A stretch of 27,151 nt of DNA from JAJDOJ01 sp034722015 (GTDB lineage: Bacteria; Pseudomonadota; Gammaproteobacteria; JAJDOJ01), in contig JAYENI010000194.1 of assembly GCA_034722015.1 (NCBI GenBank), positions 1 to 27,151 of the forward strand, read 5' to 3'. Below, piece after piece: positions 8,834 to 17,627 of the stretch. Every line of letters begins with the position of its first letter. Position 1 is the first letter of the stretch. The notes beneath the pieces were generated by a model. The model did not search any database, had not been told where the DNA came from, and saw only the letters and a list, made by a program, of their open reading frames with translations. A program made the position numbers and the translations under genes.

Positions 8834-10665
8834 GCCGGATCGAGGCTTGGCGCGAAGACGGCGTGGTGACCGACATCGACGCCTGCTTTTCACGCTTGAT
8901 CGACCGACTCGGGGGCAGTGTCCCGGAGGTGACGCTGGCCGCCTGCCTGGCGAGCCATGCCATGGATGCGGGGCACGTCTGCCTGGACCTTCGTCGCCAC
9001 GCGGGCGGTCCCGTGTTCACGTCGGGGGGCGAGCACCCGGTGACCGCGCCGGGCCTCGCGTCATGGCTCACGGCGCTTGGTGAGTCGCCGGTGGTCGGCA
9101 GGCCCGGCGACTGGCGGCCGCTGGTGCTCGATGATCGTGGCAGGCTGTATCTGCACCGGTACTGGAAAGACGAACAGGTGCTCGCGGCCGATCTGATCGC
9201 CAGGGCCCGCGCGATAGACGAGCCGGGGGACGAAGCCAGGGCCCGCGAGGGCCTGTCCCGTCTCTTTCCCGCAGGTCCCGGCGGGGACACGGACTGGCAG
9301 AAGGTCGCGGCGGTCGTCGCCCTGCGCAACCGGCTCTGTGTCATCTCGGGCGGACCCGGTACGGGAAAGACCACCACGGTCGCACGTTTACTCGCGCTGC
9401 TGCTGGAGCAGTCCGGTGAGGAGACACCCAGGATTGCGCTGGCGGCGCCCACCGGAAAGGCCGCGGCCCGTCTCACCGAGTCGATCCGGGTGGCAAGAGA
9501 GGGGCTCGATACCGACCTTGCCACGCGCGCCGCAATCCCGGACGCGGCGGCCACGATCCATCGTCTGCTCGGCGTGATGGCCGGGCGCCCGGGGTTTCGG
9601 CACAACGCCGGGAACCCCCTGGCGATCGATGCGCTGGTGGTGGACGAGGCATCCATGGTCGACCTTTCGCTGATGACGCGCCTGGTCGAGGCCCTGCCCG
9701 AAGGTGCCCGACTCATCCTGCTCGGCGACCGCGACCAGCTCGCATCCGTCGAGGCCGGCAGCGTGCTGGGCGACATCTGCGCGCGTGCCGGGGAGGCGCC
9801 ATGGTCAGGGCGACAGGTCGAGGCCATCGCTCGCCTGACCGGCGAGGAGGTGGGGGCGGGCGACGACGCGGCCCCCGGGATCGCGGACAGCGTCGTGCTG
9901 CTGCGTCGCAGCTACCGGTTCGCCTCGGGTGGAGAGATCGGGTCGCTCTCGGCGGCGGTCAATGCAGGCCTCCCTGGCGCCGTGGCCGAGGTGCTTCGCC
10001 GCGACGGCGAGGTCAGACGGATCGACCACTTTTCGGCCCGTGACCCCGTCCCTGCGGCCCAGTACGTCGCTGCCTTTCAGGATCTGATCGCGGAGCGGGA
10101 TCCGGCGCGGGCCCTGGCGCGTTTCGACGGGTTCCGCGTCCTCTGCGCGCTGCGTTCGGGACCGGCGGGAGTGGTCGCCGTCAATGACGCCGTGGAGACC
10201 GCGCTGCGCCGGTCGGGGCGGGTTCAGGGGCAGGGGGAGTGGTATCCGGGACGGCCGGTCATGATCACCCGCAACGACTACGTGCTTCGTTTGTACAATG
10301 GTGACATCGGGATCTGTCTGCCCGAGACGGGGGGCAGTGACGAGCCGATGATCTGGTTCCGGGCGGCCGACGGCGATCTCCGCCCCGTCTCACCGGGCCG
10401 CCTGCCGCCACACGAGACCGCCTACGCGATGACCGTCCACAAGAGTCAGGGCTCCGAGTTCGACCGCGTCCTGCTGATACTTCCCGATTCCGATAATCGA
10501 CTGCTGACCCGCGAACTGCTCTACACGGCGATCACGCGCGCTAAGGTGTCGCTGGAGATCCGGGGCCGGTCCGGGATACTCGATGCCTCGGTGACGCGCC
10601 GGGTTCACCGGGAATCCGGTCTCACGGAACATCTATGGGGCGCCGGGGAGTCCTCGACGAATTGA
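8827..10665 (+). CDS. recD: RecBCD enzyme subunit RecD (5'-3' helicase)
   Basis: A 612-residue superfamily 1B helicase, the fast 5'-3' motor of RecBCD. Walker A is ISGGPGTGKTTT (about residues 173-184), Walker B is VVDEASMVDLSLM near 271, motif V/VI regions include YAMTVHKSQGSEFDRVLL near 534 and LLYTAITRAK near 565. Length matches the family (~608 in E. coli). The ATG lies inside the end of recB, so the three rec genes form a tightly coupled operon. In the family RecD also down-regulates the nuclease after Chi. A GC-rich hairpin follows the stop codon. Confidence 0.95.
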   Translation: MLSRIEAWREDGVVTDIDACFSRLIDRLGGSVPEVTLAACLASHAMDAGHVCLDLRRHAGGPVFTSGGEHPVTAPGLASWLTALGESPVVGRPGDWRPLVLDDRGRLYLHRYWKDEQVLAADLIARARAIDEPGDEARAREGLSRLFPAGPGGDTDWQKVAAVVALRNRLCVISGGPGTGKTTTVARLLALLLEQSGEETPRIALAAPTGKAAARLTESIRVAREGLDTDLATRAAIPDAAATIHRLLGVMAGRPGFRHNAGNPLAIDALVVDEASMVDLSLMTRLVEALPEGARLILLGDRDQLASVEAGSVLGDICARAGEAPWSGRQVEAIARLTGEEVGAGDDAAPGIADSVVLLRRSYRFASGGEIGSLSAAVNAGLPGAVAEVLRRDGEVRRIDHFSARDPVPAAQYVAAFQDLIAERDPARALARFDGFRVLCALRSGPAGVVAVNDAVETALRRSGRVQGQGEWYPGRPVMITRNDYVLRLYNGDIGICLPETGGSDEPMIWFRAADGDLRPVSPGRLPPHETAYAMTVHKSQGSEFDRVLLILPDSDNRLLTRELLYTAITRAKVSLEIRGRSGILDASVTRRVHRESGLTEHLWGAGESSTN

Positions 10666-10676
10666 GGACGGTGCCG

Positions 10677-10701
10677 GGGGCCGGTCAGGCGGCCCCGTTT
10701 T
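10677..10701 (+). terminator. Putative intrinsic terminator of recCBD
   Basis: A perfect 7-bp GC stem (10677-10683 with 10690-10696) and a six-base loop are followed by GTTTT. The hairpin spans the stop codon of the convergent metA gene. The T-run is short (four bases), so termination strength is uncertain. On the minus strand no T-run follows. Confidence 0.5.
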
Positions 10702-11779
10702 CGGACCTGGACTTCAACCAGCCCAACGGGTCGGCGGGGTCGACATCATCCATCAGGGCCACCTTTCTGTCGCGATGCGTCGTCTGGTAGACGAGTCCGA
10801 TCCAGTTGCCGACGATGCCTTCTGCCGTGTCGTGCCAGGTGTTGTGCAGGTTGGGGACGAGCAGATGCTCGGGGAACGGCGGCAGCTCTGACCCCTCCCG
10901 TCGCGCCGCCTGGAGACGGTCGAGATACTCGCTCAGGATGGCCTTGTTCAGGTCGCTGAAGTGGTGGTCGACGTACGGGGGGCGGTCGGGGCGATCACCC
11001 GATGCATAACGCATCGCCTCGCGCTTGTACTCCTTGAGCAGGCTGATGGTGTCGTATTCCGGGTGGCCCTGGAAGAACACCGTGCGGAACCCGTCCTCGC
11101 TTACCGCCAGGTGGACCCCGGCGACATGGCTCTCGACGAGTACGTGAACGCCGGCCGCGTCGAACTGGGCCCGGCTAATGTCGTTGAATCGCGAATGCGG
11201 CACGTCGAAGGAGGTGTTGACGTCATTGACCAGCGGATGGCTGCGTTCCACCACGCAGTGCCGAAATACCCCCCAACGCTTGGCGGGCATGGCCCGGCGC
11301 GCCTGACCGTAGCGGAACTGCATCACCGCGTGCGTCGCGAGGCAGGAGCACAGGACGGACGTCACGTGCTCGGCGGCCCAGTCGACGACCTCAATCAGCG
11401 GTACGCGAAACGCTTCCTGCGAGAGATCCGGATGCGTGACGTTGGCGCCGGTGATGATCAGGGCGTCCAGCCCGTCCTCGCGGATCTTCTCGAAGGGCTC
11501 GTAGTGGCGCGCGATATGCTCCGTGGCGCGCGGGCCGCGCGGCAGTTCCGGCAGGGTAAAGGGATGCATGTAGAACTGCGCGATCGGATTGCTCTCCCCG
11601 ACGAGCCGGTAGAACTGGCGCTCGGTGGCCTCCAGGGCGGCATCCGGCATCATGTTCAGCAGCCCGACGTGGAGCGCGCGGATCTCCTGCTGTCGCGCCC
11701 GTCCGGCCTCGAGCACCGTCTGGCCCTCCCGGCGCAAGCGCGCAAAGGTGGGCAGGCCCGTGTACGCAACCAGCGGCAT
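10685..11779 (-). CDS. metA: Homoserine O-acyltransferase, MetA family (probably succinyl)
   Basis: This enzyme activates the homoserine hydroxyl with an acyl-CoA, the first committed step of methionine synthesis. With the start MPLVAYTG the protein has 364 residues. The catalytic cysteine is C146 (VLCSCLATHA), with H239 and E241 in FQGHPEYD; these match E. coli C142, H235 and E237 with a constant offset of four. NMMPDAALEATERQF is another family block. The usual specificity position after ITGA is Thr115 (ITGANVTHPDL), neither the Gly linked to succinyl-CoA nor the Glu linked to acetyl-CoA, so the donor is not certain. The ATG begins one base after the ATPase stop (TGACATG). A longer in-frame start at 11842 would overlap that gene by 62 bases and is less likely. 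Confidence 0.9.
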   Translation of the reverse strand: MPLVAYTGLPTFARLRREGQTVLEAGRARQQEIRALHVGLLNMMPDAALEATERQFYRLVGESNPIAQFYMHPFTLPELPRGPRATEHIARHYEPFEKIREDGLDALIITGANVTHPDLSQEAFRVPLIEVVDWAAEHVTSVLCSCLATHAVMQFRYGQARRAMPAKRWGVFRHCVVERSHPLVNDVNTSFDVPHSRFNDISRAQFDAAGVHVLVESHVAGVHLAVSEDGFRTVFFQGHPEYDTISLLKEYKREAMRYASGDRPDRPPYVDHHFSDLNKAILSEYLDRLQAARREGSELPPFPEHLLVPNLHNTWHDTAEGIVGNWIGLVYQTTHRDRKVALMDDVDPADPLGWLKSRSENGAA

Positions 11780-11780
11780 G

Positions 11781-12680
11781 TCAGCCCCCGGTCCCGGCAG
11801 CGGGTGGTACACGGTCGATGGCGGTCTCGAGCAGTTCGACAAAATCGGCTTCGTCGCGTACGGCGGCGACTTCCCGGGAGGTCACGGTATACCCGTACGG
11901 TTCGGCGATGGCCTCGTAACGGGGCACCCGTGAATGGAACAGTCGGGGGAAGATCCAGCGGGTGAAGTCGTCCGGGTCGATCTGCGCGGCGTACTCGAGG
12001 CCGTTCTCCTCCAGGTAGATGCCGAGCTGTTCGGTTAGGAAATCGGGACGGTAGTAGAGGGGCTTGGGGTCACTCTGCGCCCGGTGAATCAGTTGCTGTT
12101 CCTGTTCCGCGTCCGTCACCTTGATATAGAGGATCAGGGTGTGACGGGCCAGCAGGTCGATGACCCCGGGGTCATCCAGTTCGCACAGGCTCCCCCCCAC
12201 GTCGTTGACGACGTGCTCGTAACCGTAGATCTCCCGCGCCTTGCGGAGAAACGACGGGACGTCGTGCATGGCGTCGATCTCGGCCTGGCGGTACATCGCC
12301 TGGCGTCGCTGAAACTCCGCCAGCGGTACGCCGTCCCTTTCCGGGTCACCGAGCTTGCCGACGAAGCTCAACACGGGACCGAGGTCGTCCACCTTGATAT
12401 TGTTGCGAATGGAGATCCAGTCGCGCCGCAACAGGTCACGCAGGAAGGGAACCTGCATCGCCTGCTGCTTGATCAGGTCCAGGATCGGCTCGTACAGATA
12501 GCGGGTCCCGATCCGGTAGTCACCCGAATAGTGGAACCAGTTTTCCCGGCGCAGCAGGGTGGAAAGGTAGGTCTTGCCCACACCGGACATACCCAGCAAC
12601 GTGACGCACTTGTGCTCCCACGCGCGGAATTCCCCGACACTGAATTTCACCCGGTATTTCTCCCATTCTGCATGGCCCAT
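11781..12680 (-). CDS. P-loop ATPase of unknown function, coupled to metA
   Basis: A 299-residue protein with one clear nucleotide-binding loop, GMSGVGKT (residues 30-37), after a short beta strand (CVTLLG). No sensor, Walker B or partner domain could be named. The layout (P-loop near the N-terminus, then mixed helices, acidic and Tyr-rich C-terminal half) suggests either a small kinase-like or a signalling ATPase. It has no signal peptide or membrane segment. Its stop codon is one base before the metA start, so the two are translated together. The ATG at 12680 has GGAG touching it, too close to act as a ribosome binding site. A GTG at 12650 with GGGAG nine bases upstream is a realistic alternative start giving 289 residues. 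Confidence 0.75.
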   Translation of the reverse strand: MGHAEWEKYRVKFSVGEFRAWEHKCVTLLGMSGVGKTYLSTLLRRENWFHYSGDYRIGTRYLYEPILDLIKQQAMQVPFLRDLLRRDWISIRNNIKVDDLGPVLSFVGKLGDPERDGVPLAEFQRRQAMYRQAEIDAMHDVPSFLRKAREIYGYEHVVNDVGGSLCELDDPGVIDLLARHTLILYIKVTDAEQEQQLIHRAQSDPKPLYYRPDFLTEQLGIYLEENGLEYAAQIDPDDFTRWIFPRLFHSRVPRYEAIAEPYGYTVTSREVAAVRDEADFVELLETAIDRVPPAAGTGG

Positions 12681-13148
12681 CTCCGATTTCGACCCATCGC
12701 ATCCGGTTGCAGGTAAATTTTCACCGATTCAGGAAGCGCCTGCGCATGATCCGCGAAACCGGCAAAGCGAATCGTTCCCGGAGGTCGATATTTTATCCTT
12801 GTTGTGGCCACATGTGGGTGGGAAATCAAGCCGAAGTAGGGGGAGAGGTGGGGGGGAGCGGCTCGTGTTCCGGACCCTCCAGGAGAAATGACTTTTATCA
12901 TTGTCAGAACCTTGCGCGCGGGTTTAGCCTTGCGCACCGCCATACTCTCTCGCGGGAACGGGTTGCAATCGACTTCAAGCGGCCAAACAGGCAGAAAACC
13001 CTGCGGCAAATTGTCGCAATATTAGCAAAAGGCAATGGACCTGTGAGGTAAGGCGAAGTTTTGGGGTGAACTATTTTGTATAGTTAACGTACGAAATACG
13101 ATAGTTATTGATTTGGATTTCGAAAGTGCGTTCAGGTTCGCGATTATC
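12681..13148. promoter_or_regulatory. Gene-free stretch with AT-rich repeated ATAGTTA motif
   Basis: No convincing gene lies here. It should hold the promoter of the minus-strand ATPase-metA unit and one for the plus-strand ORF at 13149. Near the right end AACTAT (13069-13074) is followed by two direct copies of ATAGTTA (13080-13086 and 13101-13107). The first two form an inverted repeat with a five-base spacer. This looks like an operator or a bent promoter, but no regulator family is recognised. Short open frames on both strands have no recognisable content. Confidence 0.3.
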
Positions 13149-13448
13149 ATGAGTTACCAGTCCCAGATTGAAGAGATGGTTGGCAATTACGTGGCCGCGT
13201 TCCAGATGGAACTGACCATGGCCAAAGTTGCCGAGAGGTTACCCACTGCGACCCCGCCAATGCCCAATGGGTATCCCTTTGCGGTCTACCACCCGCAGCA
13301 CATCTGCAAAACACCCCAGGTCAAGAATTTCATCACCCGTACGGGGGGCAAGTTGAGCAACGGTGTCCCTCGCGCACTGGGCAACCTGCTAGTCGGAGAT
13401 TACCTGCTGGGTATCTACAATCACGGCGGCTGCGTGCCGTCTCGCTGA
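13149..13448 (+). CDS. Hypothetical protein, 99 residues
   Basis: Not recognised. From the ATG at 13149 it gives a 99-residue soluble protein: an N-terminal amphipathic helix (SQIEEMVGNYVAAFQMELTM), a proline-rich middle (TATPPMPNGYP), and a Gly-rich end. No signal peptide or membrane span is visible. A TTG start at 13113 would add 12 residues; neither start has a good Shine-Dalgarno. The repeated ATAGTTA motif lies just upstream. It could be a truncated remnant in this accessory region. Confidence 0.4.
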   Translation: MSYQSQIEEMVGNYVAAFQMELTMAKVAERLPTATPPMPNGYPFAVYHPQHICKTPQVKNFITRTGGKLSNGVPRALGNLLVGDYLLGIYNHGGCVPSR

Positions 13449-13674
13449 TCACTGTTCTCCCCACTCCCGGAGGGGATTCGCCATTGCAGGGAACAAAAGT
13501 CGGGTCTTGCTGCGCGCCTATCAAGACTGACTGATAGTCTCGCTGATGCTGGATTCGCGTGGCCCAACACGGTCGCCAATTGCCCGCATACTATCGGGTC
13601 CACAACCATCCGCACACGGCGGGTTTCTGTTGTAGGATACGAGGTGTCTCCTTCACGCTCTGCGGCATGTCATT

Positions 13675-14217
13675 ATGACTGTCTCTCCCGAAGCACTGCC
13701 TCGTATGACGCCAGAGGCGTATCTGACTTACGAACAGACCCAGACGATCCGCCATGAGCTGGTGGACGGCTACTTGTACGCCATGACGGGGTCGGGCAAC
13801 CGGCATGAGGAGATAGCCCTGAATCTGGCAGCTGCCCTGAGAGCGCATCTTCGCGGAAAACTGTGCCGGGTCTACAAAGGCGATTTAAAGATTCGTGCCG
13901 CCGACGATTTCTACTACCCCGATGTATTCGTGCGCTGTAACGAAGAGCGCAGGGATCCTTATTTCAAGACGGATCCGGTTTTGATAGCGGAAGTTTTATC
14001 ACCCGGAACGCAGCGCTATGATCGCGGAGATAAACGTCTGGCATATTTCAGCTTGCCGACCCTGCAGGAGTATATCCTGATTGCCCAGGACCGAATGCAG
14101 GTGGACGCGTATCGACGTAATGCCTTTGAGAGGGCCGAGCGATTGGAGGTGGCAGAGGATAAGCTGATGTTCGAATCTGTTGAATTCTCCATTACCCTGA
14201 GCGAATTATATGAATAA
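13675..14217 (+). CDS. Uma2 family (DUF820) putative restriction endonuclease-fold protein
   Basis: A 180-residue protein of the Uma2/DUF820 family, which has a PD-(D/E)XK nuclease fold. The family pattern is clear: MTPEAYLTYEQT, then RHELVDGYLYAMTGSGNRHEEIALNLAAAL, the acidic YYPDVFVRC with the conserved Asp, and VLIAEVLSPGTQRYDRGDK with the catalytic-type Glu. The C-terminal LPTLQEYILIAQD is also typical. Family members are mostly uncharacterised, abundant in cyanobacteria and often carried on mobile DNA. No methyltransferase or toxin-antitoxin partner lies beside it. A copy of the dispersed repeat follows its stop codon. Start choice is by family fit; the ribosome binding site is weak. Confidence 0.85.
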   Translation: MTVSPEALPRMTPEAYLTYEQTQTIRHELVDGYLYAMTGSGNRHEEIALNLAAALRAHLRGKLCRVYKGDLKIRAADDFYYPDVFVRCNEERRDPYFKTDPVLIAEVLSPGTQRYDRGDKRLAYFSLPTLQEYILIAQDRMQVDAYRRNAFERAERLEVAEDKLMFESVEFSITLSELYE

Positions 14218-14559
14218 TTCGAGAGATCATTCGACGACGAGATGAATCGGACCGGTTGTCGCGCCTTGATGACGAACGAAAAGCCGGCGCAATCTGGTAT
14301 GTCATTTTCCGGCAATCGCATTAGCTGTTCCGTCCCGCGCCAAGTCGCTTGTTTTGAAACCGAGTACATGAAAGTCACGGAACAAGACCGGAACCAAATT
14401 GCAATTTGCACTCGGGTATATTGCGGCCAGATAACGATGAGCCTGGGCTCCGGCGCATGGTGAAACTCGCCGCGAGACTGCGGGCGCGGGGCTGCGATGT
14501 TCTCATGAGCGGTCTGCAGGGCTCAGGTTACTTACGTGCGATTTTGTTCGTCGTTCGGT
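14218..14559. repeat. Gene-free stretch with dispersed repeat, copy 2 (14255-14319)
   Basis: Positions 14255-14279 repeat 8-32 exactly, and 14288-14319 nearly repeat 122-152. The two blocks are nearly contiguous here, so this may be the ancestral form and the copy at the window start the interrupted one. The rest of the stretch, up to the stop codon of the S11-like gene, shows no recognisable gene. Confidence 0.55.
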
Positions 14560-16770
14560 TTATCGCGCGCCCACGCGCCAGAGTGAGGTACGCAACGCGC
14601 CGTCGATAAAGCCCGCCTCGGCGACGAGTACATCAGCCTCGGCATCGTGACCAGGAATTCGACACGCTCCGTAGAGCGTACCCTTGTCCGCACCTTCCGT
14701 ATTCGCTAGCCACTGCGGCTGGGTAGCCTCGGGAGGGCCGTCGATAGACCACGCACTAAGCGTGGTTGTGATGGCCGCTTGATTCGTCTTGTGTGCCACG
14801 ACAACACCACCTGCGTAAGTAGGCACGATCGCCGATATGCCGTTTGGTTCGAGCGCAAGGTCGTCTATCCATCCCTTACCCCCACGCATGAGCGTCCCGT
14901 CGAGCGCAATGTGGAAAGTGATCAACTTGAGTTTCTTATCCGAAGCGGCGCCAATGACGACTGCGTAGATGTCGTGCAGCGCATCGAAACCGAGGACCCG
15001 GGTGACACCGATCCCGTGAACGGCGCCGCCTTCTGAACTGCCGAGGAGCGAGAAGACGCCGTTGCTCGGATTGATTGAGAGCGCGCGCACTTCAAAGTGA
15101 TTATTGCTCGCGAGTCGCGAAGCAATGACAATCTGGGCCGTGAGGAATACATGTCCACGTCCGGCGAGATTGAACTCGGTGACGACGGGCCCTGTATACG
15201 ATGCGATCGGGCCAGCCAGCTGCCCCGTCTCCGTTTCAAGTGACCAGCTCTGCAACACGACCTCTCCCGCCGCGGTGCGATGGCCAGTTACGATGAGATC
15301 GGATTCGAGAGCGACGACCTGGAGGTCGGAGCCGTCGCCGGCAGGAAGCCAATCGCGTATAAAAGGTTGGCCACTCTCGGGAATACCGTAGACGAACAAA
15401 CGCTGCCCCGAGTCGGTTTCCACTGCGACCAGGAGGTTCCCGTTGCCGGCATAGGTCGTATCGACGCCAGTGACCTCCGCCGATTCCCGGCTCCCTAACT
15501 CCGCAGACGGAATCGGCGGTGAGTTGCTATTGGGAAGAGCGTTGGTCATCAGGGTCGCGCCGCGCTCGGGCTCAACTGACGCGGTGAAACCAAGTGGAGG
15601 CGGGGGTGGAAGCAAGGGTTTAGGTTCGGCGATCAAGCCCCCAATCGTACCGTGTGGCGGGGGATCGGGACGAAGGACCTCGATATAGCGCCCGTCGGCG
15701 TCATGGTCCCAGAGAAGCACTCCTAGCTTACCCTCCAGTGTTACCACAGCGCTTGCCGCGCGCGTCTTGGAAAGACACGCAATCTTGTGATCGCGTATCG
15801 CTTCCCACGGGGCGCTTTCTACACGCTCTTTCGGCTTGAAGACCGTCTCGTAGCCGCGCGTAAAGAGTTGATCCGCGTCCTGGCCGCGGTGGCCATCCAG
15901 GGCTTGCATCAGCGCGGCGACCAGTGTACGACCTGCTCGCGTGGCCTGGGTTACGAGACAGTCCGCGCACTTCCCGGAATCACCCGCTTTGTCGGCATCG
16001 ACGCCGGGGTGGTAGCCGAGTCCCCCTTTTCTTATTACTTTGTGGAAAGTATGAAAGGTTCCGTAAATCGTAGATTCGTGTTCAGCATAGCCAGTGTATT
16101 CAAGGAAGCGCGGATCCTGTGCCACGGCGGCGTTCCAGATCGCAATGAGGTCGTTCGGCGTCGTGTGCTGACCGTCCTTGTCGCCGCCGTGGACTGTCTC
16201 AAAGTGGGTCTGCGTGAGCTCGAGGTTTTCCACTTCCAGATTCATCATCTCGATGAACTCCTGTTCAAGCGCCGCCGCTTCCTCGTCATTTGCAGCGGGA
16301 ACTTTGCTCCCGTGCTTCACTGCATTCGCGATGAACTCCGCCACTGCGACGGTCGGTTCGCCATGGGACGCGCCTACCGAATACAGTGCGTCGTCGAGCG
16401 ACATACGGTCGCCGCCCTTGAGAAAGTGGCCGTCAGTGGTCCCGGGAAAGCAGTTGCAGGCCTGCCGAGACGCCTTGTCACTGATTGTGACGTGATCGTC
16501 TAGGCTAACGGTCCCGTTCGCCACTGCCTGTAGCGCAACGTGGAGGGTCATGATCTTGGCCGTGCTCGCCATGGCGGCCGGCTGCGGACCCACAGCGGGC
16601 ATATGAGTATAGAGCGTCTCTCCGGTCGCGTTATCCCGGACGCTGGCGCGTAGCGCTGTAATGAAGGGCTCGGTCTGCAGCTCAAATTCGGGCGCGCTCG
16701 CAACAGGCAATGCGGTGATCAGAATGGACGCGCACACAAAAACTGTGCTTAGGGTTCGGCGAAGCGGCAT
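14560..16770 (-). CDS. Secreted S11-like penicillin-binding-fold protein with large C-terminal domain
   Basis: A 736-residue exported protein. Residues 1-26 form a signal peptide (likely cut after VASA). Residues ~35-300 resemble D-alanyl-D-alanine carboxypeptidases of family S11, which trim peptidoglycan stem peptides in the periplasm: S69-T-A-K72 is the SxxK nucleophile motif. The other two motifs are altered: the expected S-x-N reads S135-H-G137, and the K-T-G reads K248-G-G250. Two Cys pairs (CNC near 105-107, CADC near 266-269) are unusual. A proline-rich linker near 380-390 leads to ~340 residues of short beta-strand blocks that may fold as a beta-propeller. The start is well supported by AGGAGG six bases upstream. 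The gene stands alone. Activity is uncertain given the motif changes. Confidence 0.75.
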   Translation of the reverse strand: MPLRRTLSTVFVCASILITALPVASAPEFELQTEPFITALRASVRDNATGETLYTHMPAVGPQPAAMASTAKIMTLHVALQAVANGTVSLDDHVTISDKASRQACNCFPGTTDGHFLKGGDRMSLDDALYSVGASHGEPTVAVAEFIANAVKHGSKVPAANDEEAAALEQEFIEMMNLEVENLELTQTHFETVHGGDKDGQHTTPNDLIAIWNAAVAQDPRFLEYTGYAEHESTIYGTFHTFHKVIRKGGLGYHPGVDADKAGDSGKCADCLVTQATRAGRTLVAALMQALDGHRGQDADQLFTRGYETVFKPKERVESAPWEAIRDHKIACLSKTRAASAVVTLEGKLGVLLWDHDADGRYIEVLRPDPPPHGTIGGLIAEPKPLLPPPPPLGFTASVEPERGATLMTNALPNSNSPPIPSAELGSRESAEVTGVDTTYAGNGNLLVAVETDSGQRLFVYGIPESGQPFIRDWLPAGDGSDLQVVALESDLIVTGHRTAAGEVVLQSWSLETETGQLAGPIASYTGPVVTEFNLAGRGHVFLTAQIVIASRLASNNHFEVRALSINPSNGVFSLLGSSEGGAVHGIGVTRVLGFDALHDIYAVVIGAASDKKLKLITFHIALDGTLMRGGKGWIDDLALEPNGISAIVPTYAGGVVVAHKTNQAAITTTLSAWSIDGPPEATQPQWLANTEGADKGTLYGACRIPGHDAEADVLVAEAGFIDGALRTSLWRVGAR

Positions 16771-17496
16771 CGTAACCTCCTGGCGATGGGTTATCAGGTA
16801 TCAGGCGGATTGGCATTACCAACACACTTTCCGACCTTTCGGGAGCATCTGACGCTAAACTCACGGTTGGCTAAATCTAGTGTTTTATCGGGCTGCATCC
16901 ACCAAAAAACACGCAGTCTCGTATCAAGAAGGGTCAAGGTCGCGCTCGGGGTTTCGGCACCACCAGACAGTGATAAGCGTAGGGGAAGGGGAGAAGGATC
17001 ACTGCGGCGCATTTATCGACGCTAGTGTGAAATTGTTCATGGAGCCCGGTACCGGATTCCGGTGGCACACACATTGGGGGCGTATCCGACAAGGGGTCGT
17101 CGGGACGTCTTGGCGAATCCGCAGTCCTGCGATGGATCGATGGGGTCAGCAACTGCCTGGCAACGCCGCCAATTTTAGTGGGCGGGAATCCCACCTGGAT
17201 AAACGCTAGCCACGAGCCCAGTATCGAGCCTTGCAGTCAGTGCGGTAAAGGCAATATTTGTGTCAAGCCTTACGTTTGACGATTCGCGAAAGAGAATAGT
17301 CGTTATCAGGTCTTTCCTCTTGCGCGATCCCGAATTCTCACGCAAGCACCAGGTCCGTTTTCGCAAAGTCGTGATCAACACACAAGAGCGGTTCGTCGGC
17401 GAGCCTGGCTGTGGCGTAAGACATGCAATCACCAAAATTCAGCGCCGCCGGATGACGCCCTTTTCCAAACCGCAACCAGGGGTCGGTAGCAAACCC
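16771..17496. other. Gene-free stretch, no recognisable feature
   Basis: About 725 bases between the S11-like gene and the tandem repeats. Short open frames occur on both strands, but none shows a family motif, a good ribosome binding site or plausible composition. It must contain the promoter of the minus-strand S11-like gene near its left end. The rest is probably decayed intergenic DNA. Confidence 0.4.
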
Positions 17497-17615
17497 GTAG
17501 TGGAATGTTGGAACTGACCCCGCTGATGCTTTTGGGAACTGACCCCGCTGATGCTTTTGGTAGTGGAATGTTGGAACTGACCCCGCTGATGCTTTCGACC
17601 CCGCTGATGCTTTTG
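17497..17615. repeat. Short tandem repeat array, four partial units
   Basis: The core GACCCCGCTGATGCTTT occurs four times. Units A (17497-17533) and C (17560-17595) share a longer version beginning GTAGTGGAATGTTGGAACT. B (17536-17559) is intermediate and D (17597-17615) the shortest. The array runs directly into the aspartic protease pseudogene and has replaced what should be its N-terminal coding region. Units differ in length and have no regular spacers, so this is not a CRISPR. Confidence 0.7.
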
Positions 17616-17627
17616 CACGCAGACGGT

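Noticed and set aside
10961..11965. 334-codon plus-strand open frame across metA
   Set aside because: Antisense shadow of metA and the ATPase.
12647..13009. 120-codon minus-strand open frame upstream of the ATPase
   Set aside because: No family motif and low-complexity composition; overlaps the ATPase start.
17497..17615. Possible CRISPR array
   Set aside because: Units are of unequal length, almost directly adjacent, and without unique spacers.
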